Assembly: GCA_027575765.1 (NCBI GenBank)
Contig: JANBPT010001049.1
Span: 1-15,771, forward strand
Direction of reading: 5' to 3'
From: Tieghemiomyces parasiticus
Lineage: Eukaryota; Kickxellomycota; Dimargaritomycetes; Dimargaritales; Dimargaritaceae
Length of the DNA stretch: 15,771 nt
A program made the translations under genes and the position numbers. Numbering within the stretch: the stretch's first letter is position 1; each line of letters begins with the position of its first letter. Under the pieces are notes generated by a model. The model saw nothing but the letters and a program-made list of their open reading frames with translations. It was not told where the DNA came from and did no database searches. Below are positions 1-9,627 of this stretch, in pieces.

Positions 1-1690
1 AGAGACAAAGGAAATATTTATACCATAGACATGTGCAGTATACCTAACCATTGGACACTAAAGTCAGCTATTCTTAGTATAGCATAAGTTATAATCAGAT
101 ATAGCAGGGAGGCAGAGATTCATAACTTAAGGAAATGTAAGATTAGGAAGGGCATATAACTAATGGAAACCTGGATAGGGATGTCTATACTTAGAACAAG
201 GGGAACACCCTCCTCCAGGCTCACAGTTGATACAGCACCTGCTGTATAAACCTAGAGGGTTATATCCAAGCCCCTATGCCACTGCTATTACCAATAGTTG
301 ACAATGTTGCCTTGGTGCAATGTCTTCAGGGCCAGGCTACCCTGAGCAATGGTTCCTTCAAGACAATGGGCTAGGATACCATGGTAAGTAAGACATGATC
401 CCAGAGAAATGGGCCCATTATCCACACAACCATAGATAATAGAACCAAAGACAATGGAAACAGTGGAGGTGCAGGATAGCCATGGCAATAGGCCCATGGA
501 GTTTTCCATAGGGTAAGTTCAGCTGTGGATAGACACAAGTTAGTGTCTTTTAGGTGCCATTCCCACCATAGATGAGGTCAATCACCCCAACATGGCATAT
601 TACCAAGTAGGCCAAGTGGTCAGGAACCTTCAGCAGACCCCATCCAATGGAATATCCACAACACTGTTAAGTGTCCATATACATTTTGCCCTAAAGTTAC
701 TGTTTACAAGCCACAGCTATAACTATGCTCCATAGTGAGAGGTAAGGCAGAGGGCTTATTACCAACCTGGTACTTTCTAGAGTAAAGAGGAAAATATAAC
801 TAGATAATAAAAGCCAAAAGCTGGACTAGGTAATACTCCCCAAGCTCAGAGTTACAAGGGCTCTGGCAAGTATATACGTAGCCAGAGTTACCTAAACAAG
901 GTAACCTTCAAGCTGGTAATGGCTAACCCTTCTACTGGTGGTTACCAATCATCAGGCTGGGTTGCTCAGCATCAGCCACTAGACCAAGGTGCCTGATGGT
1001 CAATAGGTAGGCGGACCAGTAGACAGGGACAGCCAACAAGTGGGGCATTAGTTAGGGAGGCACAAGAGTGCTTACTAAAGATGTGATGGAAAAAGCCTAG
1101 GAAAAGTGGCTACTATGGTGATAAGCAATCCCCAGGAGGGGATAGACCATTGGCAATCCTAATAGGCCACTAGTACTAGGCTTGGGTGGCCTGTTAGCTG
1201 ATGGGAAATCTGCCAAGTTTGCATAATTGAAAAGTTATCCTTCCCAAGGCCTCAGTCCTTTACCCTGGCCTTTGTAGTTCGTCTGGTTAAGTCATCTGGA
1301 CTTTTCCAAAGGTCCTACTACACTAGGAATCTTGAGGATCTCCAAGTACTACCTTGGCTCCACACTGTCTGTAAAGTGGACCAGTATCTGGAAGTTGATC
1401 CCACTTTCAAAAGAACCTCTGGGTCAAAGTGGAAAATTCAGGAATATACAGTCAGACCAGCACTGTCCATATCTGTAATGCAAAGTTTGGTAGGTTAACT
1501 ATTGACAGAGATAACCTCAAATAAAATCTATGAACATTTACCAACAAGCAAGCTTAAAGGAATATTGGTAATAGACTTGACTAATAGGATAGTACCAATG
1601 GATGGCACTATAGGACAGAAATCAGGGAATAAGCTTCCAGGCCCTGTGTTGCATACTTTGGCCCGGCTTATATACTAAGACTATAATAAA
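1..1690. repeat. CpG-depleted gene-free DNA, probably decayed repeat
   Basis: There is no open frame longer than about 73 codons and no recognisable protein motif. Scanning every line by eye I find only four CG dinucleotides, near 878, 1012, 1270 and 1663. At the roughly 43% GC of this stretch dozens would be expected. CpG is common everywhere else in the window. TG and CA are plentiful, as expected if methylated CpG has deaminated. The simplest reading is an old transposable-element body that was CpG-methylated for a long time and has lost its coding capacity. I could not identify reverse transcriptase, RNase H or integrase motifs, so the element class is unknown. The right edge is sharp and coincides with the LTR-like segment that follows. 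Confidence 0.6.
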
Positions 1691-2143
1691 TGATTGGCGC
1701 TAATTGGTGGAGGGCCTGGCTGGCCCCCCGTCTCTTCCGGGCCTCTCCCAGAGGTCGACCGGTCTCTTTTCTTTTGTTACTTTCAATGGTTGTATAGGCC
1801 CGTCCTATTCCAGCTCCTCAAAGGGAGAAACCGTGCTCGGCTTCACATGTTGTGCACGGGACCTAAAACCTTTTATCATTTCCTTTATCAAGTTTTGATT
1901 TTACGTTTGTTTATCAGGTTTGGACAACTCTTTGACTCTGATCCTATATCAGACTTGTCACTTCATCAAAGGAACCATTACTATCTGTGATTCATTCTTG
2001 TTCAATGATTAAGCTTTGCTTTCTTCCAACTATAAAAGGCGTGAACCACGCCCTATAATAAAAAAGAGAGAATACGCTCTTTTCATATTTTGACCTAATT
2101 CGACCATTAAGTTTTCTTCATCTCTATTTGGTATACCATACAA
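1691..2143 (+). mobile_element. Possible LTR or LTR fragment upstream of tRNA-Leu
   Basis: The segment begins TGATTGG and can be read to an end near CATACA. It contains a TATA-box-like TATAAAAGG (about 2031-2039), an A-rich polyadenylation-like stretch (CTATAATAAAA, about 2054-2064), and an AAAAGAG/CTCTTTT inverted repeat just after it. This order of promoter, short R-like region and AT-rich tail is typical of fungal LTRs, and retroelements often insert just upstream of tRNA genes. Against this, I see no matching terminal inverted repeat, no target-site duplication and no convincing polypurine tract at 1690. Unlike the DNA to its left it has normal CpG density (about 15 CpGs), so it is not the same age or state as that DNA. 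The right end is uncertain. Confidence 0.3.
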
Positions 2144-2182
2144 AATACGGTGAATTTCCATTGTTCACTACAATGCCAAGCA

Positions 2183-2264
2183 GCTAACTTGGCCGAGCGG
2201 TCTAAGGCGCCGCACTCAAGTTGCGGTCTCGAAAGAGGCGTGAGTTCGAACCTCACAGTTAGCA
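2183..2264 (+). tRNA. tRNA-Leu (anticodon CAA), intronless
   Basis: The 82-nt sequence folds into a complete class II cloverleaf. The acceptor arms GCTAACT and AGTTAGC pair over all 7 bp, with discriminator A at 2264. The D arm contains GGCCGAGCGGTCTAAGGC. The anticodon stem CCGCA/TGCGG encloses loop CTCAAGT, giving anticodon CAA. A variable arm of about 13 nt precedes the T arm GTGAG-TTCGAAC-CTCAC. The internal A box and B box are intact. A TTTTT run at 2269-2273 is a suitable RNA polymerase III terminator. No CCA is encoded, as in nuclear eukaryotic genes. Many fungal and animal tRNA-Leu(CAA) genes have an intron after the anticodon, but this one does not. It decodes UUG. Confidence 0.97.
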
Positions 2265-2816
2265 TATATTTTTATCTTTTCACCTTTTTATTGTCTCCCA
2301 TTTACCTCTCAGCTGCCCGAGAGCATTACATAGCATAACCCAATAGGTCATATAGTTATCCCGCTTAAGGCCGCATCAATCTGTGGCGGTGGGCGACTGA
2401 AATTTTTATATACACTTCGCCGAATTGTCACCATTACCTCTACAAAGAAAATTCTTAAAGTAAGCCCGCAAGAGGCAGGTGGATCGTTGGTCGAATGAAG
2501 GGTACCCCCAAAAAATAATCCTAGAGACCATGTTTTTGGTTAGCTATTGCGGTCCATGCGGGCGTATAGTATTCGTTAGTTGCATTCGAAGCGTATCGGG
2601 CAACAGGTTCTAGGCTTCCGTTGTCTATGACTTTTATTGGAACACTATTGGAAGCAAGACGGATATCGTCATGGCCCACCCTTCCACGTAGCCATGTGAT
2701 GTTGTCGCCATAGTTTCTACATTCATCTGTCTTTTATTATTCCGCATCACCCTCGCCTGTGCTATACCCAACTGTGTCTTACCATCTTACAATCGCCATC
2801 TCTGCTCACACAAGCC
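2265..2816. other. Intergenic, tRNA-Leu to CPSF6-like gene
   Basis: The Pol III terminator T-run lies at the left end. The remainder must hold the promoter and 5' leader of the RRM gene. The last 120 bases before the ATG are pyrimidine-rich, and I see no clear TATA box at the expected distance. No other gene or repeat is seen. Confidence 0.6.
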
Positions 2817-5110
2817 ATGGCTGACGAAGAATTCGACATTTACGGCGACGACGCTCTTGCACTTGAGAGCGAAGAACCTGCGGTAAGTATTGGTAGATTT
2901 CAAACTAGTTCGTTTGTACCTCTTCCCACATGAATCTGAGGTGCTGAATGGAAGGCGGACTGTATCCTATGGGGGGTCGAGAAAGAGAATCAGAGTACCT
3001 CTAATTCACTGTCTGACGATCTCGTCTACAGGGCCTCATTCTCATGGCCACGGTGAGGTATAGTGACTCGTCTAGGCAGCGGTTACCTTGTTCTGCGTAA
3101 GAGCCCACCAAAATTCTGATCGCCGATTATTTTGCTACCCGACTCTAACCTCTGACCACCACCCTCTCCAATCGGTAAAAATATCGCAGCCCACGAATAA
3201 CGGATCCCGGCCGGGCGCTCACCAGGCAAACTCAGGTGTCGCAGACCATCCGCTTCCCTCCTATAATACGGAGGGCAACACTGAACGCCATGGGCACCGC
3301 CGCGAGGTTGACCATGTCCGCCCGTCCAACCAGAACTACCACCGACCCGCCGCTGCGTCCGGCCCTCCGTTGCAACAGTGTAGGTGTTGAGCTTCCAAAG
3401 CGCTGCGGCTAAGAGTCGACATGGTTCTCCCCTTGAACAGCATGATTAAAATTTGCTGCTGTTCACCGGCGTCCGCACAAGCTGGTTGTTGCCTACTTGA
3501 CTTACCATCCTGCCATTACCCTTGTTTTCTGCTATGATATACGTTATTCCCTGACATCCTAGCCCATGACTTAGCTCCGACCGCCGCCCTCATCGTTTCC
3601 AACCTGCACTGGGTAAGCCTACCGGTCGTTCGGCCGGTGAGACGGGCCGCAACGACCAGTCTGCGTTCGAATTCTGTAGCCCGCGTTCCCACGATGCGTG
3701 GGGTGATCATTTCTACTCACAACTGCTATGTAAATGAAGATTGTATGTGTGCTAAAAAAGAAACCCCCTCCCCCTGACAACGTGCCTCCTGATCCACTGG
3801 GCACTACTCACTCCTATACAATCACGGGGGCACCACGGCTTATCAACCCTTTGTAGGCCTCGTCCGAGAACGATATCCGTAACCGGATGGGCGGCACTGA
3901 TGTGGAGGCCGCGGTCAAACATGTGGTATTTCACGAACTGTACAACAGCGGTAAATCTCAAGGGTAAGTAATTAACGAACAGTACTTTACCAGCTGTAGC
4001 GAGTGTAGCGATATGGATTTACCGTGTCGGCATTTCTAACCCCAGCTGGCCCATATCCCCCCTCCGTTACACTATTATCCAGGTCGGCCTACATCATTTT
4101 CGAGGACCAGGCCTCGGCTACCGCTGCGAAGGAATCACTCGAGCAGGTGTAAGTGAACGCGATCCCGAAAGGCCTTCATTCTTTAGGACTAGCCCAGTTC
4201 CTCTATAGGATCACTGACGGTACGATACCACTATACTTGATCTTGGTATTATCAGCTGACCAAACCGACCATCCCTCTGCTGCCGACTTTGCTTCTCTGA
4301 CGCCGCAGAACCCATAAGGACAATCACTGGCAGGTTCGATTTGCGCCGGTTCAGCCAAACGCCTACAAGTTCCCCGTTGGACGTAAGTGCCCCCTCCCCT
4401 CCTATCGTCACGAAATTAGGCCACGACTCGGCTGGCGACTACCCAGCCTCTAGCTGTGTCAAATGCCCTAATATGTTGCCGCCAAACATTACCCTTCTTC
4501 AACGTGGGTCTCCCTTTCCGACTTGTCCCTCATAGGCAGTGGCGGTGGCACTCACCAGAATCACATGCCCCGCAACAACATGCCCTACCAAAAGTTTGGT
4601 AACCCGGGCTACAACATGATGGGCATGAACCCCATGATGGGTATGCCCTACGGCGGCATGATGCCCAATCCAGGGATGATGGGCCCCATGGGATGTAAGT
4701 AGCCAAAGGAATTGCTGGTCCGAGCCACGCCCGCTTGGTAGAAATGTCCTGACTTTTTTTCAAGAGAGAGTATTTCTTTACTAATCAAATTATTGGTTAC
4801 CGCACTTTCTAACCTAGTACCGGGTCAAGGCGCCATGGGAAATCAGCGACTGAACAACAGCGGGTAAGTACCTCACCTACCGGATAACTGACCCGTCATC
4901 ATCTAGAGTATGTAAAGCAAGCACTAACCAAGAAATCGCGCCAGGTACTAACGCTATCTCTTCGTATGTACGGACGACCCTTTGCAGCATGAAACGCCGG
5001 AACGACGACGCTGGAGATTACGGACAGCGACAGCAACGTGGTAAGTAGGGTTGCCAATTAAGATACGCGGTTGATTGCTGGCGAATTCCCTTCCAGGCCC
5101 CAAGGTATAG
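2817..5110 (+). CDS. CPSF6/CPSF7-like RRM protein, cleavage factor Im large subunit type
   Basis: I reconstruct 11 exons: 2817-2882, 3032-3052, 3190-3379, 3575-3612, 3857-3963, 4083-4148, 4309-4382, 4536-4694, 4818-4863, 4988-5040 and 5097-5110. They join in frame to 277 residues. Most donors are GTAAG or GTAAGT. The N-terminus MADEEFDIYGDD is acidic, as in CPSF6. One RRM spans about 96-175: RNP2 LIVSNL (98-103), then RNP1 around KSQGSAYIIF (138-147). The LYNSGKSQG stretch resembles the NRANGQSKG loop of CPSF6. Residues 189-240 are rich in Met, Gly, Asn and Pro. The tail (257-277) is short and basic. CPSF6 family proteins bind UGUA-bound CFIm25 in the nucleus and promote pre-mRNA cleavage and poly(A)-site choice. 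This protein is much shorter than animal CPSF6 and has no RS domain. Exon 2 (21 nt, GLILMAT) is the weakest call, and skipping it also keeps the frame. The RRM assignment is solid. The family name is a fair inference, and another single-RRM protein is possible. Confidence 0.75.
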
Positions 5111-7095
5111 ATGTATTTGTTGCGATTACCAGTCTATAGTCGACACTTTACACCGGGTTTGCTAACCCTTCTTCTATCAAGTTGCTCCTTTGCCCACCAT
5201 TCTACGTTCGATATCAGGTCGGTATTAGTTGTGCCGCTTGGTCTTATATCGCAAAGGTGCACTACATTGCGGCTTACAACTAAAGTGCGATGCCATCGAT
5301 TTTATCGTCAGAACCACTGCCCGGCGATTTATAAAGCAGCCTCTCATTTTTTTGTATAGTTTTGTTTGTTATTAAGAAAAGGTTGATAGATTAGGGGGTG
5401 TTGAGTTTGGAGCCCAAAGTTCGAAGCTCCGCCTCCCCAAGGCAAGTATAAAGTCGCCAGGGGGTATGGGGAAAGATGCCAGGGGAGGTGAGCATGCTTA
5501 TCCACGAATTCATGGGTGAATACCGGGGCACCCTTGCGTCTAACTCGGAAGAGCGAAAATGTCAATGGCGAAGAGGGAAGTGTAATATGTGAGTTGACAG
5601 TGTAGCCCGCTCCCGATCAAGCACGTCAACACTGAAGGGTGATGCTTTAGGAGCCTCACCAGTGCTTGGGGACGATGTATTTACTGGAAAGGCTACAGCC
5701 CGCACCAGAATGTTGGAACCAGGGTCGATTTGCCTGGACAGATCTTCGCCACCTACACTACAGTCGTCACGTAGGCCTATACTATTATTTGCAAACGAGT
5801 TTGCGCCATGCGACGATGGATAGCACGCCACCAGCGCGTAGTATTTACGACGCGTGTCCCGTGAATCTGCGTTCCAATGGTGGCGAATTTTTCGTGTAAC
5901 GAGCCGAGCAATTTGCGTGTGCATTTGCGTTGACGAACCTACGGCAAAGTGGGAAATGTTAGCATAATGGCCACAGGTCGAGCCTATTAGTACGTGGTCT
6001 CACAGCAGATTACAGCTATTCCATCCATTTCTTAGATGAGGCTGTCTGTCCAGCCGACTCACCTTAAGGGTTCCTCCCTTCCATTACATCGCATGGAGAG
6101 TGGCCCGAGTAGCTTGCTTTTGTCACAACTTAACCCTGCGATAACAGGGTTGGAAAGTTCCTTATGGGCCTGGCGGGGAACAGCCTTTGTGCTTGGCACT
6201 TCACCCGTAGCTTCTAGCCAGCAGTAGTAGTGGCCTTGCACTTTGCAGCTGCCAGACTACCACCACCTTCATCCTGGGATTTTGCATACCGGAACCACCC
6301 TGAAATCCCGCCGTTGGCCCGGAGGCTCAAGAGGATGGCGGTGTAGTAATACGCGGGGATTGGGAACACTATACAAAAGTAAAGGGCTATATGGCAGTCT
6401 CTCGTATATATTAAGGCGGCCAGTGGACAGATACAATATTTATCCATTCCGGCCTTGACTTCCAATAATTTATGCGAAGTGACAGTAGCAATGAACACAT
6501 CATAGGAAAAGCAACAGGAAAAACACAGCATAAAGGAGACGAGAGGACAGCGAAGCATACTATCCTAAGAACGACTAATTGTAGGATAATGCATAAGATG
6601 ATGCAGGTGACTTCATTGGACTCGGCTTAGTGTGATCGTTCCGAATCCAGGTGAGAGGTCGCTGTTAAGGCTGCGGTCATAAGTTGGCGATTATTCCGAC
6701 CACAATCATCATCAATGGTGGTGAATAATAGCCCGGATCAGTTATCAGCCCAGCCATCAATGGCATGGACCTCGGCTGGTATGGCAAGTGGCGTCTACCT
6801 GGCACTGTCGGTGCAGCTCGAGGACTTGGTGACATCAACAGCAACAGGCGCAGCGCAGGATCCACCAGTTTGGGCACAAAATGCGACGACACATACTGGC
6901 TGGCCACAACCTGGTGCAGGACGCGCAGTTGGCGAGTGGGGGTAGCCCAAGTCCCATCTCAGCAGGCGCAGAAATAAATCTGCTGCTATGCGAACACCAC
7001 TGTATAAAATAGTAGGCGAAACATTAAGCTATAGACAATTGGGTCTTTGGGGAAAAGACGGCCCCATTCACCCATCCATAGTGTGCAGGTAAAGA

Positions 7096-7104
7096 TTATC
7101 TGAT
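7096..7104 (-). promoter_or_regulatory. Extended GATA motif ATCAGATAA
   Basis: The minus strand reads ATCAGATAA, an exact match to the ATCWGATAA site known for fungal iron-responsive GATA repressors (SreA, Fep1, Sfu1 type). It lies about 785 bp upstream of the ISU1 start, so it is distal. The match is seen; binding is inferred. Confidence 0.3.
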
Positions 7105-7139
7105 GTATTGCCGACGAGAGAGCAGAAATGGGTACAGTA

Positions 7140-7161
7140 ATTAATATTCCCGGATATTAAT
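7140..7161. repeat. Perfect 8-bp inverted repeat, 6-bp spacer
   Basis: Arms ATTAATAT and ATATTAAT flank TCCCGG, so nearly the whole 22-bp site is palindromic. It could be a dimeric protein-binding site or a chance AT-rich palindrome. It lies 36 bp to the right of the distal GATA motif. Confidence 0.35.
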
Positions 7162-7585
7162 CCCACCGATGGGTCAGCCAGGCTCGCCTCATCCAGTAGG
7201 TGGGACATCTATGACGCAGCAAGGGGGCGCAAGGATTGGCCACTGCAGAGCCCCACCAGAAAGGGAAAAATGGCGGTTGGCGGAATATGCTGGTCCCACA
7301 CACACCCTCCCCCCACCGTCACACGCCCCGCTTATCAGTTCAAACTTTCAGGTGAGAGGCCAACCGGGAGCCTATCTTACAGCCGTAGCGTGAGTGGCGG
7401 ACAAGAGCTAGGGGGGATTCGGAGAGCTGGGAGGGCGACTGCCTGCGGAATCGGTGGCCTGCGTGGGAGGCTTGGCTGCGCAGCCCTCGTCATTTGAGGG
7501 AGAGGGGCGCTCAGTGTCGCAGCCGGACAGGGAGCGAATAAACTAGCAAAAAGGTTCGCTGCGCAACCTCGTGTCCCCCGCCTAC

Positions 7586-7591
7586 TATATA
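7586..7591 (+). promoter_or_regulatory. Possible TATA box of ISU1
   Basis: TATATA sits in an otherwise GC-rich stretch and is followed by about 290 bases of pyrimidine-rich DNA lacking long open frames. If used, the leader would be about 270 nt, which is long but possible. A leader intron ending near the CAG at 7830 cannot be excluded. Confidence 0.3.
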
Positions 7592-7759
7592 GGCGCTGCC
7601 GTCAGCCCCAGCCGACACTGACCGACACCCTTCCGCCGCCAGTTGACCCATTCTCTTTCTCCCCCTCTCGACTTTTGCAACACATTCATACATCCGCATC
7701 ATTCATTCTGAACCATTACCTGGGTCCCCCACTGACACTGTTTATCTCGCCCCAATCGT

Positions 7760-7768
7760 ATCTGATAA
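7760..7768 (+). promoter_or_regulatory. Extended GATA motif ATCTGATAA upstream of ISU1
   Basis: The 9-mer matches ATCWGATAA exactly, 121 bp upstream of the ISU1 start codon. A second core, AGATAA on the minus strand, is at 7742-7747. In several fungi such sites bind zinc-finger GATA repressors that respond to iron and Fe-S status. That fits the downstream gene, an Fe-S scaffold, but binding is not shown. If transcription starts near 7620 the site would lie within the leader, which weakens the idea. Confidence 0.4.
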
Positions 7769-7888
7769 GGCCCAGCTTGTTTCCCACACACACACCTTTC
7801 TTCACGTGGCATATACTGTTGGTACTTCAGCTATCCCCTTTCTCGACCCTGGTACGCATTATCCCTTGACCACTTTTTAATCTTCAAT

Positions 7889-8569
7889 ATGAACACCTTG
7901 CCTCAGCTTCGCATGGCCTCTCGGACCGCCTTCCGATCCACCCGGCCGACCATAACTACCCCCCAGCTGCTGCGGCCCACCGTTCTTGTACGCGCCTACC
8001 ACGAAAAGGTAAGTAGTCCCAACCTGACGCTGATTATGCGGTCGACATTGGCCGGCTTCGTAATGAACGGAAGACCCCCTGATCGTACGCTACCCAATCC
8101 TGCTTGCTCACCGGACCTTGGGCCCCTTTCTTACCCAACCCACCTTTTACATACCCATGGGCACTCCTGCCGCAAATAGGTGATCGACCACTATGAGCGG
8201 CCGCGCAACATGGGCTCCCTGCCCAAAAATGACCCCACGGTCGGTACGGGCCTGGTTGGCGCCCCAGCGTGCGGCGACGTGATGAAGTTGCAGATCAAGG
8301 TGGACGACGCCGGCAAGATCGTGGACGTCAAGTTCAAGACCTTCGGCTGTGGGTCGGCCATTGCCTCCTCGAGCTTCTTGACTGAGCGGGTGCGTGGCTT
8401 GCATCTGGACGAGGCGGGCCAGATCAAAAACACCGAGATCGCCAAGGAGCTTTGCCTTCCTCCCGTCAAGCTCCATTGCTCCATGCTGGCCGAGGACGCT
8501 ATCAAGTCAGCCATCAAGGACTACCGTCGCAAGCAGACCACCCCCGCCCCGACGGCGTCTGAAAAGTAG
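7889..8569 (+). CDS. ISU1: Mitochondrial Fe-S cluster assembly scaffold, IscU family
   Basis: There are two exons, 7889-8008 and 8180-8569, with a 171-nt GTAAGT...TAG intron. The product is 169 residues. Residues 1-38 form an Arg/Thr-rich mitochondrial presequence with a plausible cleavage site after RAY. The core from about 38 to 155 is near-canonical IscU: DHYERPRNMGSL, then GAPACGD (Cys71, Asp73), FGCGSAIASSS (Cys97), the Hsp70-binding LPPVK (133-137), and LHCSMLAED (His139, Cys140). All three cluster cysteines plus Asp and His are present. The protein builds [2Fe-2S] clusters in the matrix with the Nfs1-Isd11-Acp1 desulfurase, Yfh1 and ferredoxin, then passes them on through the Ssq1/Jac1-type chaperone pair. 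Met142 is at the position of yeast Isu1 Met141, whose change to Ile relieves the need for frataxin, so this is the ordinary frataxin-dependent type. A start at Met9 is an alternative. Confidence 0.97.
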
Positions 8570-9627
8570 GCGCAGGGAACTGAAGTATGTACCCTTCCCC
8601 CCACGGATCCAGACCAGGCCAGAGCGCTTAGCTTTTTTCCCCCTCCTTCGATTTTGAGCGCCCTTTGCATAGCCCGTTCTAGTACGGTAGCCATGTCCTC
8701 ATACGGTTTCGCTGTGTTATCTCTGGCGCCCTGCGCAGTGTGCACGTTCTCATTGAACTGGCCTTCAACTCTCACCCGTTTGTATTATTTTTAGTCCTCA
8801 AGTGTCTGAGCGCGTTGGTCGGCGAGACGGCAGCTTAGCATGCCGTGCTCGGACAGACTCCATTGTCTTTCACCTAATTATTAAACAACACAGTGGTTAT
8901 AAATCGGAACTTGGACTAGCTTGGTTTAGGCACAATTGACTCGTTTGAATCCTGATTATCAGCACCAGTTATAGTAAGCACTTGTGAGAATAAGGGGCGC
9001 ACGCGTGTGGACCTGAGGGGAGAAACGATACAGGTCCTCAGCACCATGTGCCTTCCCTTCGTGTAGTGGCACAGATAGGACCTGTCGGACCCTTGGATGG
9101 ATCGCCCTTTCCATGCAACTTTCTGCCCATAGACTGCGACAATAGAGACCAGCACCCCTTTCGTTTGCCCTTCCCCTTCCTTACCAAGTCAGTTGTACAT
9201 GTTATAAATGTAGAGAGGAGACAGGTAGGTAGAGAGCTCCTTACGTCCCTCCGCGCAGTCCCACACGCGAGTGCCCCTGCTCCGGCGCCACCATGCCCTG
9301 TCCCACCTTCATATCCAACCCGGTGGCTGACATTAACACTGATGGGTTACACCAACGCCGTTCTCATCGCCTCACTCCCTTGGCCCCAACGGACTTTCAT
9401 TTTTAGATACCGAAATGAGGGCGAAGGATGGAACATCTCAGCGTAACCTAAACGCCTATTTGTGCCCACCGTCGGCAGCCTGATTCCCAAATCTATAAAA
9501 CCCATACACTCCCGGCTGGCTTGGTCACTCGCAAGCGTTGTCGCTTTCTCGTTTAGCTACTGATTTGTCGCCGTCTAATCCGCGTTTTTGCGTCTCAGCG
9601 TATATTATTTGTCGTCACTCTGCCACC
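8570..9627. other. Intergenic, ISU1 to F-box-like gene
   Basis: This holds the 3' end of ISU1 and the promoter of the next gene. The open frame at 9048-9446 has no ATG start and a Pro-rich, family-less translation, so I do not call it. No repeat or RNA gene is seen. Confidence 0.55.
9494..9500 (+). promoter_or_regulatory. TATA box of the F-box-like gene
   Basis: TATAAAA lies 128 bp upstream of the start codon. It predicts transcription starting near 9525-9530 and a leader of roughly 100 nt without an upstream ATG that I can see. This is the best core promoter in the window. Confidence 0.55.

Larger units (their letters stand above)
5111..7888. other. 2.8-kb gene-free interval upstream of ISU1
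   Basis: No frame shows a recognisable domain. The longest open frame is 120 codons on the minus strand (5562-5924). It has no splice-consistent extension and matches no family I know. The stretch about 6715-6977 is open in two plus frames and gives Ala/Gln/Ser-rich or Gly/Arg-rich translations. The stretch 7169-7497 is also open in two frames. These could be remnants of a gene or chance in GC-rich DNA. Small structures seen are an inverted repeat AACCCTG/CAGGGTT (6132-6151), a near-palindrome (7140-7161), and two copies of CAGGTGAGAGG (about 6649 and 7349). The last 300 bases before ISU1 are pyrimidine-rich promoter or leader DNA. Confidence 0.5.

Noticed and set aside
1..1690. Retrotransposon pol coding region
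   Set aside because: I looked in all frames for integrase, RNase H and reverse transcriptase motifs and found none that I could defend.
3088..3390. 100-codon open frame as an independent gene
   Set aside because: Most of it is exon 3 of the RRM gene, and the N-terminal part is intron sequence.
3655..3685. tRNA T-loop-like GTTCGAATTC
   Set aside because: The flanking bases do not form a T stem and no cloverleaf is possible. It lies in intron 4 of the RRM gene.
5562..5924. 120-codon open frame, minus strand
   Set aside because: No known motif, no splice-consistent extension on either side, and the opposite strand is open too. Probably chance in moderately GC-rich DNA.
6132..6151. Homing-endonuclease-like or telomere-like site (GATAACAGGGT, AACCCTG)
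   Set aside because: Only a partial match to the I-SceI site and a single telomere-like unit. It is better described as a small inverted repeat of unknown meaning.
9048..9446. 132-codon open frame, plus strand
   Set aside because: It starts at a non-ATG codon, is Pro-rich, and matches no family. It lies in the upstream region of the F-box-like gene.
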